DNA of 64,000 nt from Thermoleophilia bacterium. GTDB taxonomy: Bacteria > Actinomycetota > Thermoleophilia > Gaiellales > Gaiellaceae. The stretch spans positions 1 to 64,000 of the forward strand of contig JAHDVS010000012.1 of NCBI GenBank assembly GCA_023382435.1. The letters run 5' to 3'. Of this stretch, positions 15,519-24,347 are shown piece after piece. Under the pieces are notes generated by a model that was given only the letters and a program-made list of their open reading frames with translations, was not told the origin of the DNA and did not search any database. The translations under genes and the position numbers were made by a program. Position 1 is the first letter of the stretch. Each line of letters begins with the position of its first letter.

Positions 15519-18077
15519 TTGCGCGAGCCGACACCAGTCCCGCCCCTGCATCGCCGCCATGTCCCCCGGCAGCGGCTGACGGCGCTGCTCGAGGCGAGTC
15601 GTGCCCAGGCGCTGCTCGTGACGGCTCCGGCCGGGTACGGCAAGACGTCGCTCGCGTGCGAGTGGCTCGCCGGCAGGACGGACGTCGCCTGGTACCGCGC
15701 CACGCCGGCGTCGGCCGACCTCGCTGCTTTCTCGGCGGGGATCGCGGACGCGATCGCGCCGCTCGTGCCCGGGGCGGGCGAGCGGCTTCACACGCATTTA
15801 CGTGTCGTCGAGGCGCCCGAGCAGGCGGTGCGACCGCTCGCCGAGCTGCTCGCCGAGGATGTCGCGAGCTGGCCGGGCGGCGGCCTGCTCGTGATCGACG
15901 ACTACCACCTGGTGGCGGACTCGGATCCCGTCTCCGAGTTCATGGACTGGCTGCTGACGCTCAGCCCGCTGCGGGTCCTGGTCACGAGCCGACGGCGGCC
16001 GGCCTGGGCCTCGGCACGCCGCGTCCTCCACGGCGAGGTGGACGAGATCGCGAAGGAGCAGCTCGCGATGACGAGCGAGGAGGCAGCCCGGGTGCTCGGC
16101 GACCGCTCGGGCGAGGCCGTACGGGAGCTCGTGGCGCTGGCGCGAGGCTGGCCCGCGGTGATCGGTCTGGCCGCGCTGGCCGGTGCGGACGTCCCGGAGG
16201 GACGCGTCCCGGACGGGCTGTTCCGCTACTTCGCCGAGGAGGTTCGCCGGCAGCAGCCGCCGGAGCTTCAGGATTTCCTGCTGGTGGCGTCGATCCCGCA
16301 CGCGGTCAGCGCCCGCTCGGCCCGGGCGGTTCTCGGCGTGGAGACGGCCGGGAGCCTGCTCGAACGCCTGGCCGACGAGGGGCTACTTCACGAGAGCGGC
16401 CGCGGCACGTTCCAGCTCCATCCGCTGCTCCGCGACTTCCTGCGGCGCAAGCTCGAGGACGAGGATCCCGAGCGGGCGAGCTGCCTCACCGGCGCCTGCA
16501 TCCGCGACGCGACGGAGCGGGGCGAGTGGGAGGAGGCGTTCGCGCTGGCGCACGGCTCCGGCGACCTCGACGCGGCCGCGACGATCCTGGAGCTCGCGTC
16601 GCCCGACCTGCTGCGCGCGGGACGCACGGCGACGCTGGCGGAATGGCTGAGGGACTGCGGGGTTTCGGTCAGCCGCCACCCAGGCGCGCTCCTCACCAGG
16701 GCGGAGCTGTTGATCCGGCAGGGCCGCCTACCGGAGGCTCTGGGTCTCGCCAGGGACGTGGCGGGCCACATCGCCGCCGGCGATCCGAGGGAGTCGCGAG
16801 CGCTGTGGCTAGCCGGCCGGGCGGCCCACTTCCTGTCGGCGACCGAGGACGCACTCGCCTTCCACCTGCGGGCGCGCGAAACCGCCTCCGATGCGCAGGG
16901 GCTGGCGGATGCGCTGTGGGGGGCGTTCTGCGCAGCCGAGGAATTGGAACGCCCCGAGGCAACTGCCTACCTCCAAGACCTTTCAGGGCTCGGGCTCGAT
17001 GACGTGGAGGAAAGGCTCAGGCTCTCTGTTGGACAGGCAATCGCATCGAGGGCAGGGCCAAGCGTCCGAGCAGCACAATCGGACCTAGAGCAACTCCTGC
17101 CACTTGTTGAGTACGCGACAGATCCCCTGATCACCAGCAACTTCTGCGCCTGCCTGTCGTACTTCGCAGCGTTGAACGCGAACTACGAGAGCAGCTACCG
17201 ATACGGACTCGAGGCCACCCGGATCTGCCGGACGCACAAGCTCGACATGCACCTCCTGATCGCGGAGTTGAACCGCGTGCATTCCGAGATCGGCCTGCGC
17301 CGGCTTCGGGATGCCAGCAGAACGCTCTCGCACGTCCGTCGCTCCCTCTCGGCGATCGATGAGCCGTTCCTCAACACAAGCGTGCGCCTGCTCGAGCTGA
17401 AGATGGCGATCGCGGCAGGAACCCACGCTTCCGAGAGCCGGGCTCTTCCCGTGCTCGAACCCCCGCCCCCGGCAGCGCTGCACGGGGAGCTCTTAGCCCT
17501 GTTCGCTGTCGTCGCGGCCTCATGCGGTGAGCTAGACCGAGCGCGCGAGGCGGGGCACCTGGCAGCAACCCTAACTGGGACGATCGAGGCCGTTCGGCTC
17601 GGCGAGCTTGCAAGGTTGATCGAGCAAGCGCAGGCTCCGGATGGCGCAGACGAACTTCGGCGCCGGACGGCCGCCCTGGCACTGGAATGCGCGCGCACGG
17701 GGACGCTCGACGCGTTCGTGACCGCCTATCGCGCCTACCCCAGGCTGCTCGGGCTCTGCCGTGACAACGCCGGGGCACTCGGCTTGGTGAGTGACGTCGT
17801 GCTTAGAGCCGGCGACCGGGCCCTCGCGGAGGGTGCAGGGATCGACGTACCTCGGCCCGCCTGGGGGATCGCGAAGCTCCTGACCCATCGCGAGCGGGAG
17901 GTCCTGCAACTGCTGGCGCGCGGGCTCTCGAACCGCGAGATCTCGCGGCAGCTCTTCATCGAGCTCAGCACGACGAAGGTGCACGTCCACAACATCCTGC
18001 GCAAGCTGGATGTGGACACGCGGCTCCAGGCTGCGCTGCTCGCCCACGAGTCGCTCGACGGGGAGGAGGCCCGCTAG
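15519..18077 (+). CDS. Large ATP-binding LuxR regulator (LAL/MalT family)
   Basis: This 852-residue regulator has an N-terminal STAND-type ATPase with Walker A APAGYGKTS near residue 42 and Walker B LLVIDDYHLV. A long helical TPR-like sensor region follows, then a C-terminal LuxR domain (LTHREREVLQLLARGLSNREISRQLF...VHNILRKL). Such proteins activate transcription on ligand and ATP binding. The TTG start at 15519 is favoured by GGAAGGA nine bases upstream. Bases about 16930-17800 have visibly lower GC and different codons from both ends. The stop overlaps that of the convergent HD-GYP gene. Confidence 0.85.
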   Translation: MREPTPVPPLHRRHVPRQRLTALLEASRAQALLVTAPAGYGKTSLACEWLAGRTDVAWYRATPASADLAAFSAGIADAIAPLVPGAGERLHTHLRVVEAPEQAVRPLAELLAEDVASWPGGGLLVIDDYHLVADSDPVSEFMDWLLTLSPLRVLVTSRRRPAWASARRVLHGEVDEIAKEQLAMTSEEAARVLGDRSGEAVRELVALARGWPAVIGLAALAGADVPEGRVPDGLFRYFAEEVRRQQPPELQDFLLVASIPHAVSARSARAVLGVETAGSLLERLADEGLLHESGRGTFQLHPLLRDFLRRKLEDEDPERASCLTGACIRDATERGEWEEAFALAHGSGDLDAAATILELASPDLLRAGRTATLAEWLRDCGVSVSRHPGALLTRAELLIRQGRLPEALGLARDVAGHIAAGDPRESRALWLAGRAAHFLSATEDALAFHLRARETASDAQGLADALWGAFCAAEELERPEATAYLQDLSGLGLDDVEERLRLSVGQAIASRAGPSVRAAQSDLEQLLPLVEYATDPLITSNFCACLSYFAALNANYESSYRYGLEATRICRTHKLDMHLLIAELNRVHSEIGLRRLRDASRTLSHVRRSLSAIDEPFLNTSVRLLELKMAIAAGTHASESRALPVLEPPPPAALHGELLALFAVVAASCGELDRAREAGHLAATLTGTIEAVRLGELARLIEQAQAPDGADELRRRTAALALECARTGTLDAFVTAYRAYPRLLGLCRDNAGALGLVSDVVLRAGDRALAEGAGIDVPRPAWGIAKLLTHREREVLQLLARGLSNREISRQLFIELSTTKVHVHNILRKLDVDTRLQAALLAHESLDGEEAR

Positions 18078-19486
18078 GCCGCGCTCGCGGCGGCGACCGG
18101 GAGGAGCTCGGGGTGGGCCTGCGCCTCGAGTGCGAAGTCGGCGCGCACCCCCGAGGAGTACGTCGCGCTCGCCAGTTCGAGGATCGCGACGAACGCCTCG
18201 ACGACGTCGACGTCGAACTGGGTGCCCGCCGCCTGGACGAGGCGCTCGCTCGCGACGCCGACCGGCATCGCGTCGCGGTAGGGGCGGTCGGAGGTCATCG
18301 CGTTGTACGCGTCGGCGACGCAGATGATCCGGGAGATCACCGGGATCGCCTCCCCGACGATCCCGTCCGGGTAGCCCTGCCCGTCGACCCGCTCGTGGTG
18401 GTGGCGCACGATCGTGGCGATCTCCGCATAGGCCTCGACGTTCGCGAGGATTCGCTCGCCGGTCGCCGAGTGCTCCTCCATCTTACGCCGCTCCTCGAGC
18501 GTCAACGGCCCGTTCTTTTCCAGGATGCCGGGCGGCACGCCGACCTTGCCGATGTCGTGGAGCAGCCCCGCCAGGTGGGCGAGCCGCTGCTGCTCGACCG
18601 GGAGGCCGAGACGGCCCGCGATGTCGCGGGCGTAGACGGCGACCGCGGCCGAGTGGCCGGCCGTGTAGCGGTCTCTCGCGTCGAGCGTCGTCACGAGCGC
18701 ACTCGCGAACGAGAGGTTGGCCCGCTCGAGCTTGTCGTTGACGACCGCGAGATCGGACGCGAGGCGACGCTGCTCCTGGTACATCGCCCACAACCGCTGA
18801 GCAGCAAGCGCGGGCAGCACGAAGAACGGGAGAACCCAAGGGGAGAGGTAGAGATACGCGTAGGCGAGAGGGCCAACTAGCGCCGTGTACAGCAGAATCG
18901 ACGTCGGAAAAGCCGGAAGCGAAAGGCGCAGTAGGTCCCGAACGCTAGCGGTGCCTCTCACGCAGAGAGTCAGAGCGGTGAAGCTCACGTCGAGGGCCTG
19001 CGCGACAACGGCAGCAGTCGCGGCGGCGATCGCCACTGAACCAAGATCGCTCGAGCTGACAGCGCCGACCTGCATCGCAAGGAGCCCAACTACGGCGCCG
19101 TTGAGCGCATTCGTGCATGTGTAGACAAACCACCGAAGGTACGGCCGCTTCAGGCTGCCCAGCATCGCAACGGCCGCTACCACCATTGCGTCGACCGGCC
19201 CGAACGCGACCGCCGCAAACAGAAAAGCGAGCAGCGTGATCGATACTTCAACTTGCGCGCTTAGTGTCACGCTACGTCGCTCAGCCGCAATGCCGAGGAC
19301 AGCGAGGACGGCGGCAGCGGCGGGCGACGTCAACTCGTAGCCGGCGGCTAGAAGCGCTGCCGCGGTACCGACACCCAACACCGCTAGGGCAATCACATAG
19401 GCCGCAAGGCGAACCGCAGCTCGGTCGAGGGCCACCCCAGACAGCACACCCATGCCGGCCTCCGGAGGCTGTGCCGAGGCTTGCAT
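18074..19486 (-). CDS. Membrane HD-GYP phosphohydrolase
   Basis: This 470-residue protein has about 6-8 transmembrane helices in its first 240 residues, a short linker helix and a C-terminal HD-GYP domain. The metal/catalytic signatures are YTAGHSAAVAVYA, HLAGLLHDIGKVGVP, HH.ERVDGQGYPDG and CVADAYNAMTSDRPYR. HD-GYP proteins typically hydrolyse cyclic di-GMP; the substrate here is inferred. The ATG at 19486 begins a short polar N-tail before the first helix. The membrane part has lower GC than the catalytic part. Confidence 0.86.
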   Translation of the reverse strand: MQASAQPPEAGMGVLSGVALDRAAVRLAAYVIALAVLGVGTAAALLAAGYELTSPAAAAVLAVLGIAAERRSVTLSAQVEVSITLLAFLFAAVAFGPVDAMVVAAVAMLGSLKRPYLRWFVYTCTNALNGAVVGLLAMQVGAVSSSDLGSVAIAAATAAVVAQALDVSFTALTLCVRGTASVRDLLRLSLPAFPTSILLYTALVGPLAYAYLYLSPWVLPFFVLPALAAQRLWAMYQEQRRLASDLAVVNDKLERANLSFASALVTTLDARDRYTAGHSAAVAVYARDIAGRLGLPVEQQRLAHLAGLLHDIGKVGVPPGILEKNGPLTLEERRKMEEHSATGERILANVEAYAEIATIVRHHHERVDGQGYPDGIVGEAIPVISRIICVADAYNAMTSDRPYRDAMPVGVASERLVQAAGTQFDVDVVEAFVAILELASATYSSGVRADFALEAQAHPELLPVAAASAA

Positions 19487-19510
19487 AACCCCCCCAACGG
19501 GGGATATACT
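19481..19510 (+). promoter_or_regulatory. Sigma-70-type promoter for a small peptide gene
   Basis: TTGCAT (19481-19486) and TATACT (19505-19510) are separated by 18 bases, the closest match to a consensus housekeeping promoter in the window. The spacer holds CCCCC-AAC-GGGGG, a small inverted repeat. The predicted start near 19517 gives a leader of about 30 bases before the small ORF at 19548. The -35 overlaps the HD-GYP start codon on the other strand. Confidence 0.65.
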
Positions 19511-19547
19511 CAACGAGCCGTCATCTCCCGGGGGAGAGGAGTCACGT

Positions 19548-19634
19548 ATGCGCAGGTCCCTCATCCGCCTGGGGGTCGTTCTTGCGTCCTTCGGGTCGCT
19601 GGCCGCCGTGCTCGGCGGTCTCAAGGGCTGGTAG
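19548..19634 (+). CDS. Small single-helix membrane peptide, 28 residues
   Basis: This short ORF has a strong GAGAGGAG ribosome site 7-8 bases before ATG, behind a consensus-like promoter. The peptide begins with the basic MRRSLIRLG, then has a hydrophobic stretch VVLASFGSLAAVLGG and ends LKGW. It could be a membrane-inserted regulatory or toxin-like peptide. No family is recognised, and coding status rests on the promoter, the ribosome site and the amphipathic composition. Confidence 0.5.
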   Translation: MRRSLIRLGVVLASFGSLAAVLGGLKGW

Positions 19635-19653
19635 ACCAGTTCGAAGGATGTAG

Positions 19654-19711
19654 TTATCCACCGAGGCCCACATCCCTCTCCGGGGGGATATGCACAGGGT
19701 CCTGTGGATAA
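19654..19711. promoter_or_regulatory. Inverted pair of DnaA-box-like sites
   Basis: TTATCCACC (19654-19662) is an 8 of 9 match to the DnaA box. TGTGGATAA (19703-19711) is a perfect box in the opposite orientation, 40 bases away. They lie in a gene-free stretch of about 150 bases between the small peptide and a LuxR gene. Only two boxes are seen and no dnaA/dnaN neighbours, so a replication origin is unlikely. DnaA-dependent regulation or titration is possible. Confidence 0.5.
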
Positions 19712-19783
19712 CGGTGATACGCCGGTGGCCGGGCGGTGAGAGCCGACCCGGCCACCGGTTGCCACCGACCGGGGGAAGGCTGG

Positions 19784-20134
19784 CTACTGGATCAGGCCCC
19801 GGCGGTAGCCGATCGCAACCGCGTGGGCGCGGCTGCGGGCCTGGAGCTTCGCCAGGAGATGGCGGACATGCGACTTCACCGTCTCCTCGGACAGGAACAA
19901 CCGCTCGCCGATCTCCCGGTTGACGAGCCCGTCCGCGATCAGCTGGAGCACCTGGCTCTCCCGGGCCGTCGGACGCTGCTCGAGCTTCTGCGGCGGCGCC
20001 CTCAGCGGCACGACGTCGGCGGAAGCCTCCGCGACCCGGGTGCTCGCGCGGCTCCGCCGCGCCGCGGCATCGTCGAAGCGCCTGGCGTGATCCAGGTAGC
20101 GCGTGAGGATCGCCTCCCGTTCCGCAGCGTTCAT
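19784..20134 (-). CDS. Small LuxR-type regulator
   Basis: This 116-residue protein has an N-terminal helical segment (NAAEREAILTRYLDHARRF) and a basic linker. Its C-terminal LuxR HTH reads PTARESQVLQLIADGLVNREIGERLFLSEETVKSHVRHLLAKL. It lacks a receiver domain. The ATG at 20134 is used; a GTG 24 bases upstream is possible. It lies downstream of the sigma-factor gene on the same strand with a gap of about 110 bases, so it may be separately transcribed. Confidence 0.75.
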   Translation of the reverse strand: MNAAEREAILTRYLDHARRFDDAAARRSRASTRVAEASADVVPLRAPPQKLEQRPTARESQVLQLIADGLVNREIGERLFLSEETVKSHVRHLLAKLQARSRAHAVAIGYRRGLIQ

Positions 20135-20246
20135 GACTTCGACATCGACGCTGCGCACCGCTCCGCCCCACCCCAGATGGAGGGAACGCCGACCGCGAAA
20201 GGGGGAAAGCCGGCTACCCCTTTGTGGGGCCGGCGAGCGGGAGCGC

Positions 20247-21284
20247 CTACGCCGCGACGGACGCGAGATCGCGCAGAGCGGACAGCCGTGCCAGCGCCTG
20301 CCCCTCGAGCTGGCGGACGCGCTCGCGCGTGAGGCCGAGCTCGTGGCCGATCGCCTCGAGCGTCCACGGGTCGCCCTCGAACCCGAACCGCAGCTCCAGG
20401 ATCCGTCGCTCCCGCTCCGGCAGCGCGTCGAGCGCGCGGCGCACACCCTGCCTGCGCAGCGACTCCTCCGCCTCCTCGAACGGGTCGGCGGCCTCGCGGT
20501 CTGCGAACAGGTCGCCGAGCTCGCCCTCATCGTCGGAACCGACGCTCTGGTTCAGCGACACGGACGCCTGGGCGGCGCCCATCGCCTCCTCGACGTGCTG
20601 CATGGGGATGCCCGTCGCCGTCGCCAACTCCTCCTTCGTCGCGTCCCGTCCCAGCTCCAGCTCCAGGCGGCGCGCGGCCCGGAAGAGCTTCTGCTGGCGC
20701 TCCACGACGTGCACCGGCACGCGAATCGTGCGCGCGTGGTTCGCCACGGCGCGCTGCACCGACTGGCGAATCCACCACGTCGCGTACGTCGAGAACTTGT
20801 AGCCGCGGCGCCAGTCGAATTTCTCGACCGCGCGGTTGAGACCGAGCGTTCCCTCCTGGATCAGGTCGAGGAACGGCACGCCGAGGCCCCGGTAGCCCTT
20901 CGCGATCGACACGACCAGCCGCAGGTTCGACTCGATCATCCGCCGCTTCGCCAGCGGGTCGCCCTTCTCGATCCGCTTCGCCAGCGTGACCTCCTCCGAC
21001 GCCGTCAGCAGGCGATGGCGTCCGACGTCGGCGAGGAACAGCTGGAGCGAGTCGCCGCCGCCGGGGGCGGGAGTCGCGGCGATCGCGGCCTCCTCGACCT
21101 CGTCGCGCGGAGCCCCGACCTCGAGGCCGAGCGCCTCGAGCTCGTTGTGAAACAGCGTCAACTCCTCATCGCCGAGATTGAGCTCGACGGTCAGCGCCTC
21201 GAGCTCAGCCGGCTCGACGAAACCGCGCTCCTCGGCGATGTCGAGAAGCGATCGCACCTGCTCGTGTTCGAGAAGATCCTGCAA
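20247..21284 (-). CDS. RNA polymerase sigma factor, RpoD/SigA-type
   Basis: This 345-residue group 1/2 sigma-70 factor retains a short region 1.1-like N-terminus. Region 2 is complete ([49 protein letters not shown]) and so are regions 3 and 4 ([39 protein letters not shown]). It directs RNA polymerase to -10/-35 promoters. The TTG start at 21284 precedes [15 protein letters not shown]-like sequence. Whether it is the essential sigma or an HrdB-like paralogue cannot be decided here. Confidence 0.9.
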   Translation of the reverse strand: MQDLLEHEQVRSLLDIAEERGFVEPAELEALTVELNLGDEELTLFHNELEALGLEVGAPRDEVEEAAIAATPAPGGGDSLQLFLADVGRHRLLTASEEVTLAKRIEKGDPLAKRRMIESNLRLVVSIAKGYRGLGVPFLDLIQEGTLGLNRAVEKFDWRRGYKFSTYATWWIRQSVQRAVANHARTIRVPVHVVERQQKLFRAARRLELELGRDATKEELATATGIPMQHVEEAMGAAQASVSLNQSVGSDDEGELGDLFADREAADPFEEAEESLRRQGVRRALDALPERERRILELRFGFEGDPWTLEAIGHELGLTRERVRQLEGQALARLSALRDLASVAA

Positions 21285-21387
21285 GGGCTGCCTACCTCTT
21301 TGCTCGGATTGTCACGTACGGATTGTACCGCTCCCGGGATTCATCGGCCTGCGGAGCGAATCCCCCTGCCCGAGAACGAGTGACTTG

Positions 21388-21415
21388 CGGTCGGTTAACT
21401 GCTCTACCGATTGAG
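21388..21415 (-). pseudogene. tRNA-Asn-like remnant with deleted anticodon arm
   Basis: Read on the minus strand, CTCAATCGGTAGAGCAG is a textbook tRNA D-arm, and TTAACCGACCG matches the anticodon-loop 3' half of tRNA-Asn (GTT). The 5' half of the anticodon stem (about seven bases) is missing and no TpsiC arm follows. The gene cannot fold as a tRNA. It lies between the topoisomerase III and sigma-factor genes. Confidence 0.55.
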
Positions 21416-21463
21416 AACGCTCCCCTGGCGCCTGTATTCCCGGAGGCGCCCCGGACCCACCCC

Positions 21464-23665
21464 CTACTCCCGGCTCTGCACCGGCGAGGCGGCCCGCTCG
21501 GGGAAGTCGAATTCTACCTTGCCCTCCTCCCCGAGGACGAGACGTGCGCGAAACGGCTTGCCCGCGCGGCTTCGGAAGCCCGCCACGACCTCCGTCGTGC
21601 GTCCCTGCTCGAGCAGCTGGCGCGCCAGCTCGGGCGTGACCGTTCGCCCCGCCACACGCTTCCAGATCACGAAGCCGCAGCCGGGCTCGTCGCGGTTCTT
21701 CCAGCTCGTGCAGCCGTACGCCCGGCTGTTCTCGCGAATGATCTCGCCGGTCTTGGCCCCGCAGCGCGGGCAGGGGCCGAGCTCGACGCGCTCCGGCCGT
21801 AGCTGCTCCCGGTCGAGGGTCTCGATCTGCTCAACGGTCTGGCGGGCAAACCCCTCGACGTCCTTCATGAACGCGTCCCTGTCGCCCGTGCCGTGCTCGA
21901 TGTCGATCAGGCGCTTCTCCCAGTCGCCGGTCAGATCGGGCCGTGTCAGCGGATGCTCGTCGAGCATCGTCACGACCTGGAGGCCTTTCGGCGTCGGCAC
22001 GAGCTCCTTGCCGGCCCGCTCGATGTACTCGCGGCGGATCAGCGTCTCGATCACCTCGGCGCGGGTCGCGGGGGTGCCGAGGCCGCGCTCCTTCATCGCC
22101 TGGGCGAGATCCTCGTCGTCCACGAGCTTCCCGGCCGTCTCCATCGCGGACAGCAGGGTCGCCTCCGTGAAGCGCGCCGGCGGGCGCGTCTCCTTCGCCT
22201 CGGAGACCGCCTCCACGCAGCGGATCGCCATGCCCGGCTCGAGACGCGGCAGCTCGCCGCCCTCGGCCTCGTCCTCCTCCTGCGCCCGCGGCTCGTCCGG
22301 CTCCACCCCGTACACGCCGCGCCAGCCGGCCTCGAGAGTGATCTTGCCGCGGGTACGGAACGTCTCGCCATCCACTTCGGTGACCACGGTCGTGCGCGCG
22401 TACTTCGCGGGCGGGTGGAATACGGCGAGGAACCGCTTCGCGATCAGGTCGAAGATCCGTCGCTCGTCCTCCGAGAACGCGTCGACGTCGTGCTCCACGT
22501 CGGTGGGGATGATCGCGTGGTGGTCGTCGACCCGCTCGTCGTTCACGACGCGCCCGAGCGGGAGCTGCTCGAGCTCGAGCACGAAGCGGGCGAACGGCGC
22601 GTACCGCGGAATCGGCAGCAGCGTCTGCGCGGTCGGCTTGAGCTGCGCCACGAGGTCGCCGGACAGGTAGCGCGACGAGGTGCGCGGGTAGGTGATCGCC
22701 TTCCTGCCCTCGTAGAGCGACTGGGCCGCGCGCAGCGTCCGGCTCGCGGAGAAGCCGAAGCGGCTGTTCGCGTCGCGCTGGAGGCTCGTCAGGTCGTACA
22801 GGAGCGGTGCGCGCTCCGTCTGCTCCTTGCGCACGACGTCCCGGACGACGCCCTCGCGCCCCGACGCGCGCGAGACGACGTCGCTCGCGCGCTCCGCCTC
22901 GGGAATCCTGCTCTGCTCGCGCTCGGTCTCACCCAGCTCCGGCGAGAACCACAACCCCGTGTAGCCGGCACGGCTCGGCGCCTCGAACGTGCCGTGCACG
23001 AGCCAGTACGGCACCGGGACGAACGCCTGGATCTCGCGCTCGCGCCGGACGATCAGGGCCAGCGTGGGGGTTTGCACCCGGCCGAGCGAGACGACGCCGC
23101 CGACGTACGCGCGGCCGCGGATCGTCGCGGCGCGGGTCGCGTTCATGCCGACGAGCCAGTCCGCCTCCGAGCGCGACCGCGCGGCCCGCTCGAGCGGCAG
23201 CATCTGCTCGCGCGAGCGCATGCGCGCGAACCCCTCCTGGATCGCCTGCTTCGTCATGCTCGAGATCCACAGGCGCTCCACCGGCTTGTCGACGCCGGCG
23301 GTCTCCCACACGTACGCGAAGATCAACTCCCCCTCGCGCCCCGAATCGCAGGCGTTGACGACGCGGTCGACCTCATCGCTGCGCAGCAGCTTGTGGATCG
23401 CTTTCAGCTGCTTCGTGGACTTCGGGTCGCGCGGCTTCAGCTTGAACTCCTCCGGCAGGATCGGCAGGTCGGCCATCCGCCACTTCTTGAGCCGCTCGTC
23501 GTAGTCCTCGGGCTCGGCCAGCGTGACGAGGTGGCCGACCGCCCACGTGATCAACGTGTCGTCAGACTCGAGGTAACCCTCGTGCTTGGCGAACTTCCCC
23601 GGCAGCGCGGACGCGATGTCCCGCCCGACCGACGGCTTCTCCGCGATGATGAGCGTCTTGCCCAC
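21464..23665 (-). CDS. topB: DNA topoisomerase III (type IA)
   Basis: This 733-residue type IA topoisomerase relaxes and decatenates DNA. The Toprim domain opens with KTLIIAEKPSVGRDIA and carries the acidic metal site CDSGREGEL (residues 106-114). The catalytic tyrosine is Tyr326 in AITYPRTSSRYL. A C-terminal zinc-ribbon-like segment has CPRCGAKTG and GCTSWKNRDEPGC. The GTG at 23665 is supported by TATCGT 8 bases upstream. The divergent acyltransferase starts one base beyond, so their promoters interpenetrate. Confidence 0.92.
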   Translation of the reverse strand: MGKTLIIAEKPSVGRDIASALPGKFAKHEGYLESDDTLITWAVGHLVTLAEPEDYDERLKKWRMADLPILPEEFKLKPRDPKSTKQLKAIHKLLRSDEVDRVVNACDSGREGELIFAYVWETAGVDKPVERLWISSMTKQAIQEGFARMRSREQMLPLERAARSRSEADWLVGMNATRAATIRGRAYVGGVVSLGRVQTPTLALIVRREREIQAFVPVPYWLVHGTFEAPSRAGYTGLWFSPELGETEREQSRIPEAERASDVVSRASGREGVVRDVVRKEQTERAPLLYDLTSLQRDANSRFGFSASRTLRAAQSLYEGRKAITYPRTSSRYLSGDLVAQLKPTAQTLLPIPRYAPFARFVLELEQLPLGRVVNDERVDDHHAIIPTDVEHDVDAFSEDERRIFDLIAKRFLAVFHPPAKYARTTVVTEVDGETFRTRGKITLEAGWRGVYGVEPDEPRAQEEDEAEGGELPRLEPGMAIRCVEAVSEAKETRPPARFTEATLLSAMETAGKLVDDEDLAQAMKERGLGTPATRAEVIETLIRREYIERAGKELVPTPKGLQVVTMLDEHPLTRPDLTGDWEKRLIDIEHGTGDRDAFMKDVEGFARQTVEQIETLDREQLRPERVELGPCPRCGAKTGEIIRENSRAYGCTSWKNRDEPGCGFVIWKRVAGRTVTPELARQLLEQGRTTEVVAGFRSRAGKPFRARLVLGEEGKVEFDFPERAASPVQSRE

Positions 23666-23666
23666 G

Positions 23667-24347
23667 GTGGAACACGATAGCGAGCGGTCCGGCTCCGCCG
23701 CGACACCCGGCACGGTTGCGCCCCCGGGACCGACCTGGCTGTACCGGTTCGCGGTGGGGCTCTGCCGGCCGATCGTCACCGGCCCGTTCCGGCAGCGCGC
23801 CTCCGGCCTCGAGCACGTGCCGGCCGCCGGGGGCTTCGTCGTGGCCGCCAACCACACGTCCAACCTCGACCCCTGGCCGCTCGGAATCGCCCTCTACCCA
23901 CGCCAGCTCCACTTCATGGCCAAGTCGGAGCTGTGGAAGCCGGGTCTGCGGACGGTGATGAAAGCGCTCGGCGCCTTCCCGGTGCGCCGCGGGGAGGGCG
24001 ATCGCGAGGCGTTCGAGACCGCCGTCGGGCTCTGCCGGGAAGGGCGCGTGATGGCGATGTTCCCGGAGGGAACCCGGCGCAGCAAGGGGCTGCGCAAGCG
24101 CCACCAGCCGCGACCCCACAGCGGCACGGCCCGGATCGCGCTCGCCGCCGGCGTGCCGATCGTTCCGGCCGCGCTGCGCGGGATGGACCGGCTCGCGCGC
24201 TGCGGGCCAGTCCTCGTTCGCTTCGGCCCGCCCGTGCCGGTCGACGACCTCGCCGGGCTCGACCCGCGCCGGGCGGCCAGGGAGGCCACGGAGCGCCTCT
24301 GGGCGGAGATCGAGCGCCTCGAGCGCGAGCTGGCCGCGGAGCCCTGA
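23667..24347 (+). CDS. 1-acylglycerol-3-phosphate acyltransferase family (PlsC)
   Basis: This 226-residue LPLAT-family enzyme acylates lysophosphatidic acid or a related acceptor at the membrane. It has the catalytic HX4D box NHTSNLDP, the acceptor motif FPEGTRRSKG and the later PIVPAALRG motif. The in-frame GTG at 23667 is the first plausible start after the divergent topB start. A somewhat later start is possible, as the first 25 residues look non-conserved. It overlaps the next gene by one base (TGATG). Confidence 0.85.
   Translation: MEHDSERSGSAATPGTVAPPGPTWLYRFAVGLCRPIVTGPFRQRASGLEHVPAAGGFVVAANHTSNLDPWPLGIALYPRQLHFMAKSELWKPGLRTVMKALGAFPVRRGEGDREAFETAVGLCREGRVMAMFPEGTRRSKGLRKRHQPRPHSGTARIALAAGVPIVPAALRGMDRLARCGPVLVRFGPPVPVDDLAGLDPRRAAREATERLWAEIERLERELAAEP

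Noticed and set aside
19635-19783. Chromosomal replication origin
   Set aside because: Only two DnaA-box-like sites and no dnaA, dnaN, parAB or gyrase genes nearby.
21340-21425. Functional tRNA on the minus strand
   Set aside because: The anticodon stem lacks its 5' half and no TpsiC arm follows; the acceptor ends mispair.
21893-23680. Long plus-strand open frame antisense to topB
   Set aside because: No recognisable domain and arginine-rich shadow composition opposite a clearly real gene.
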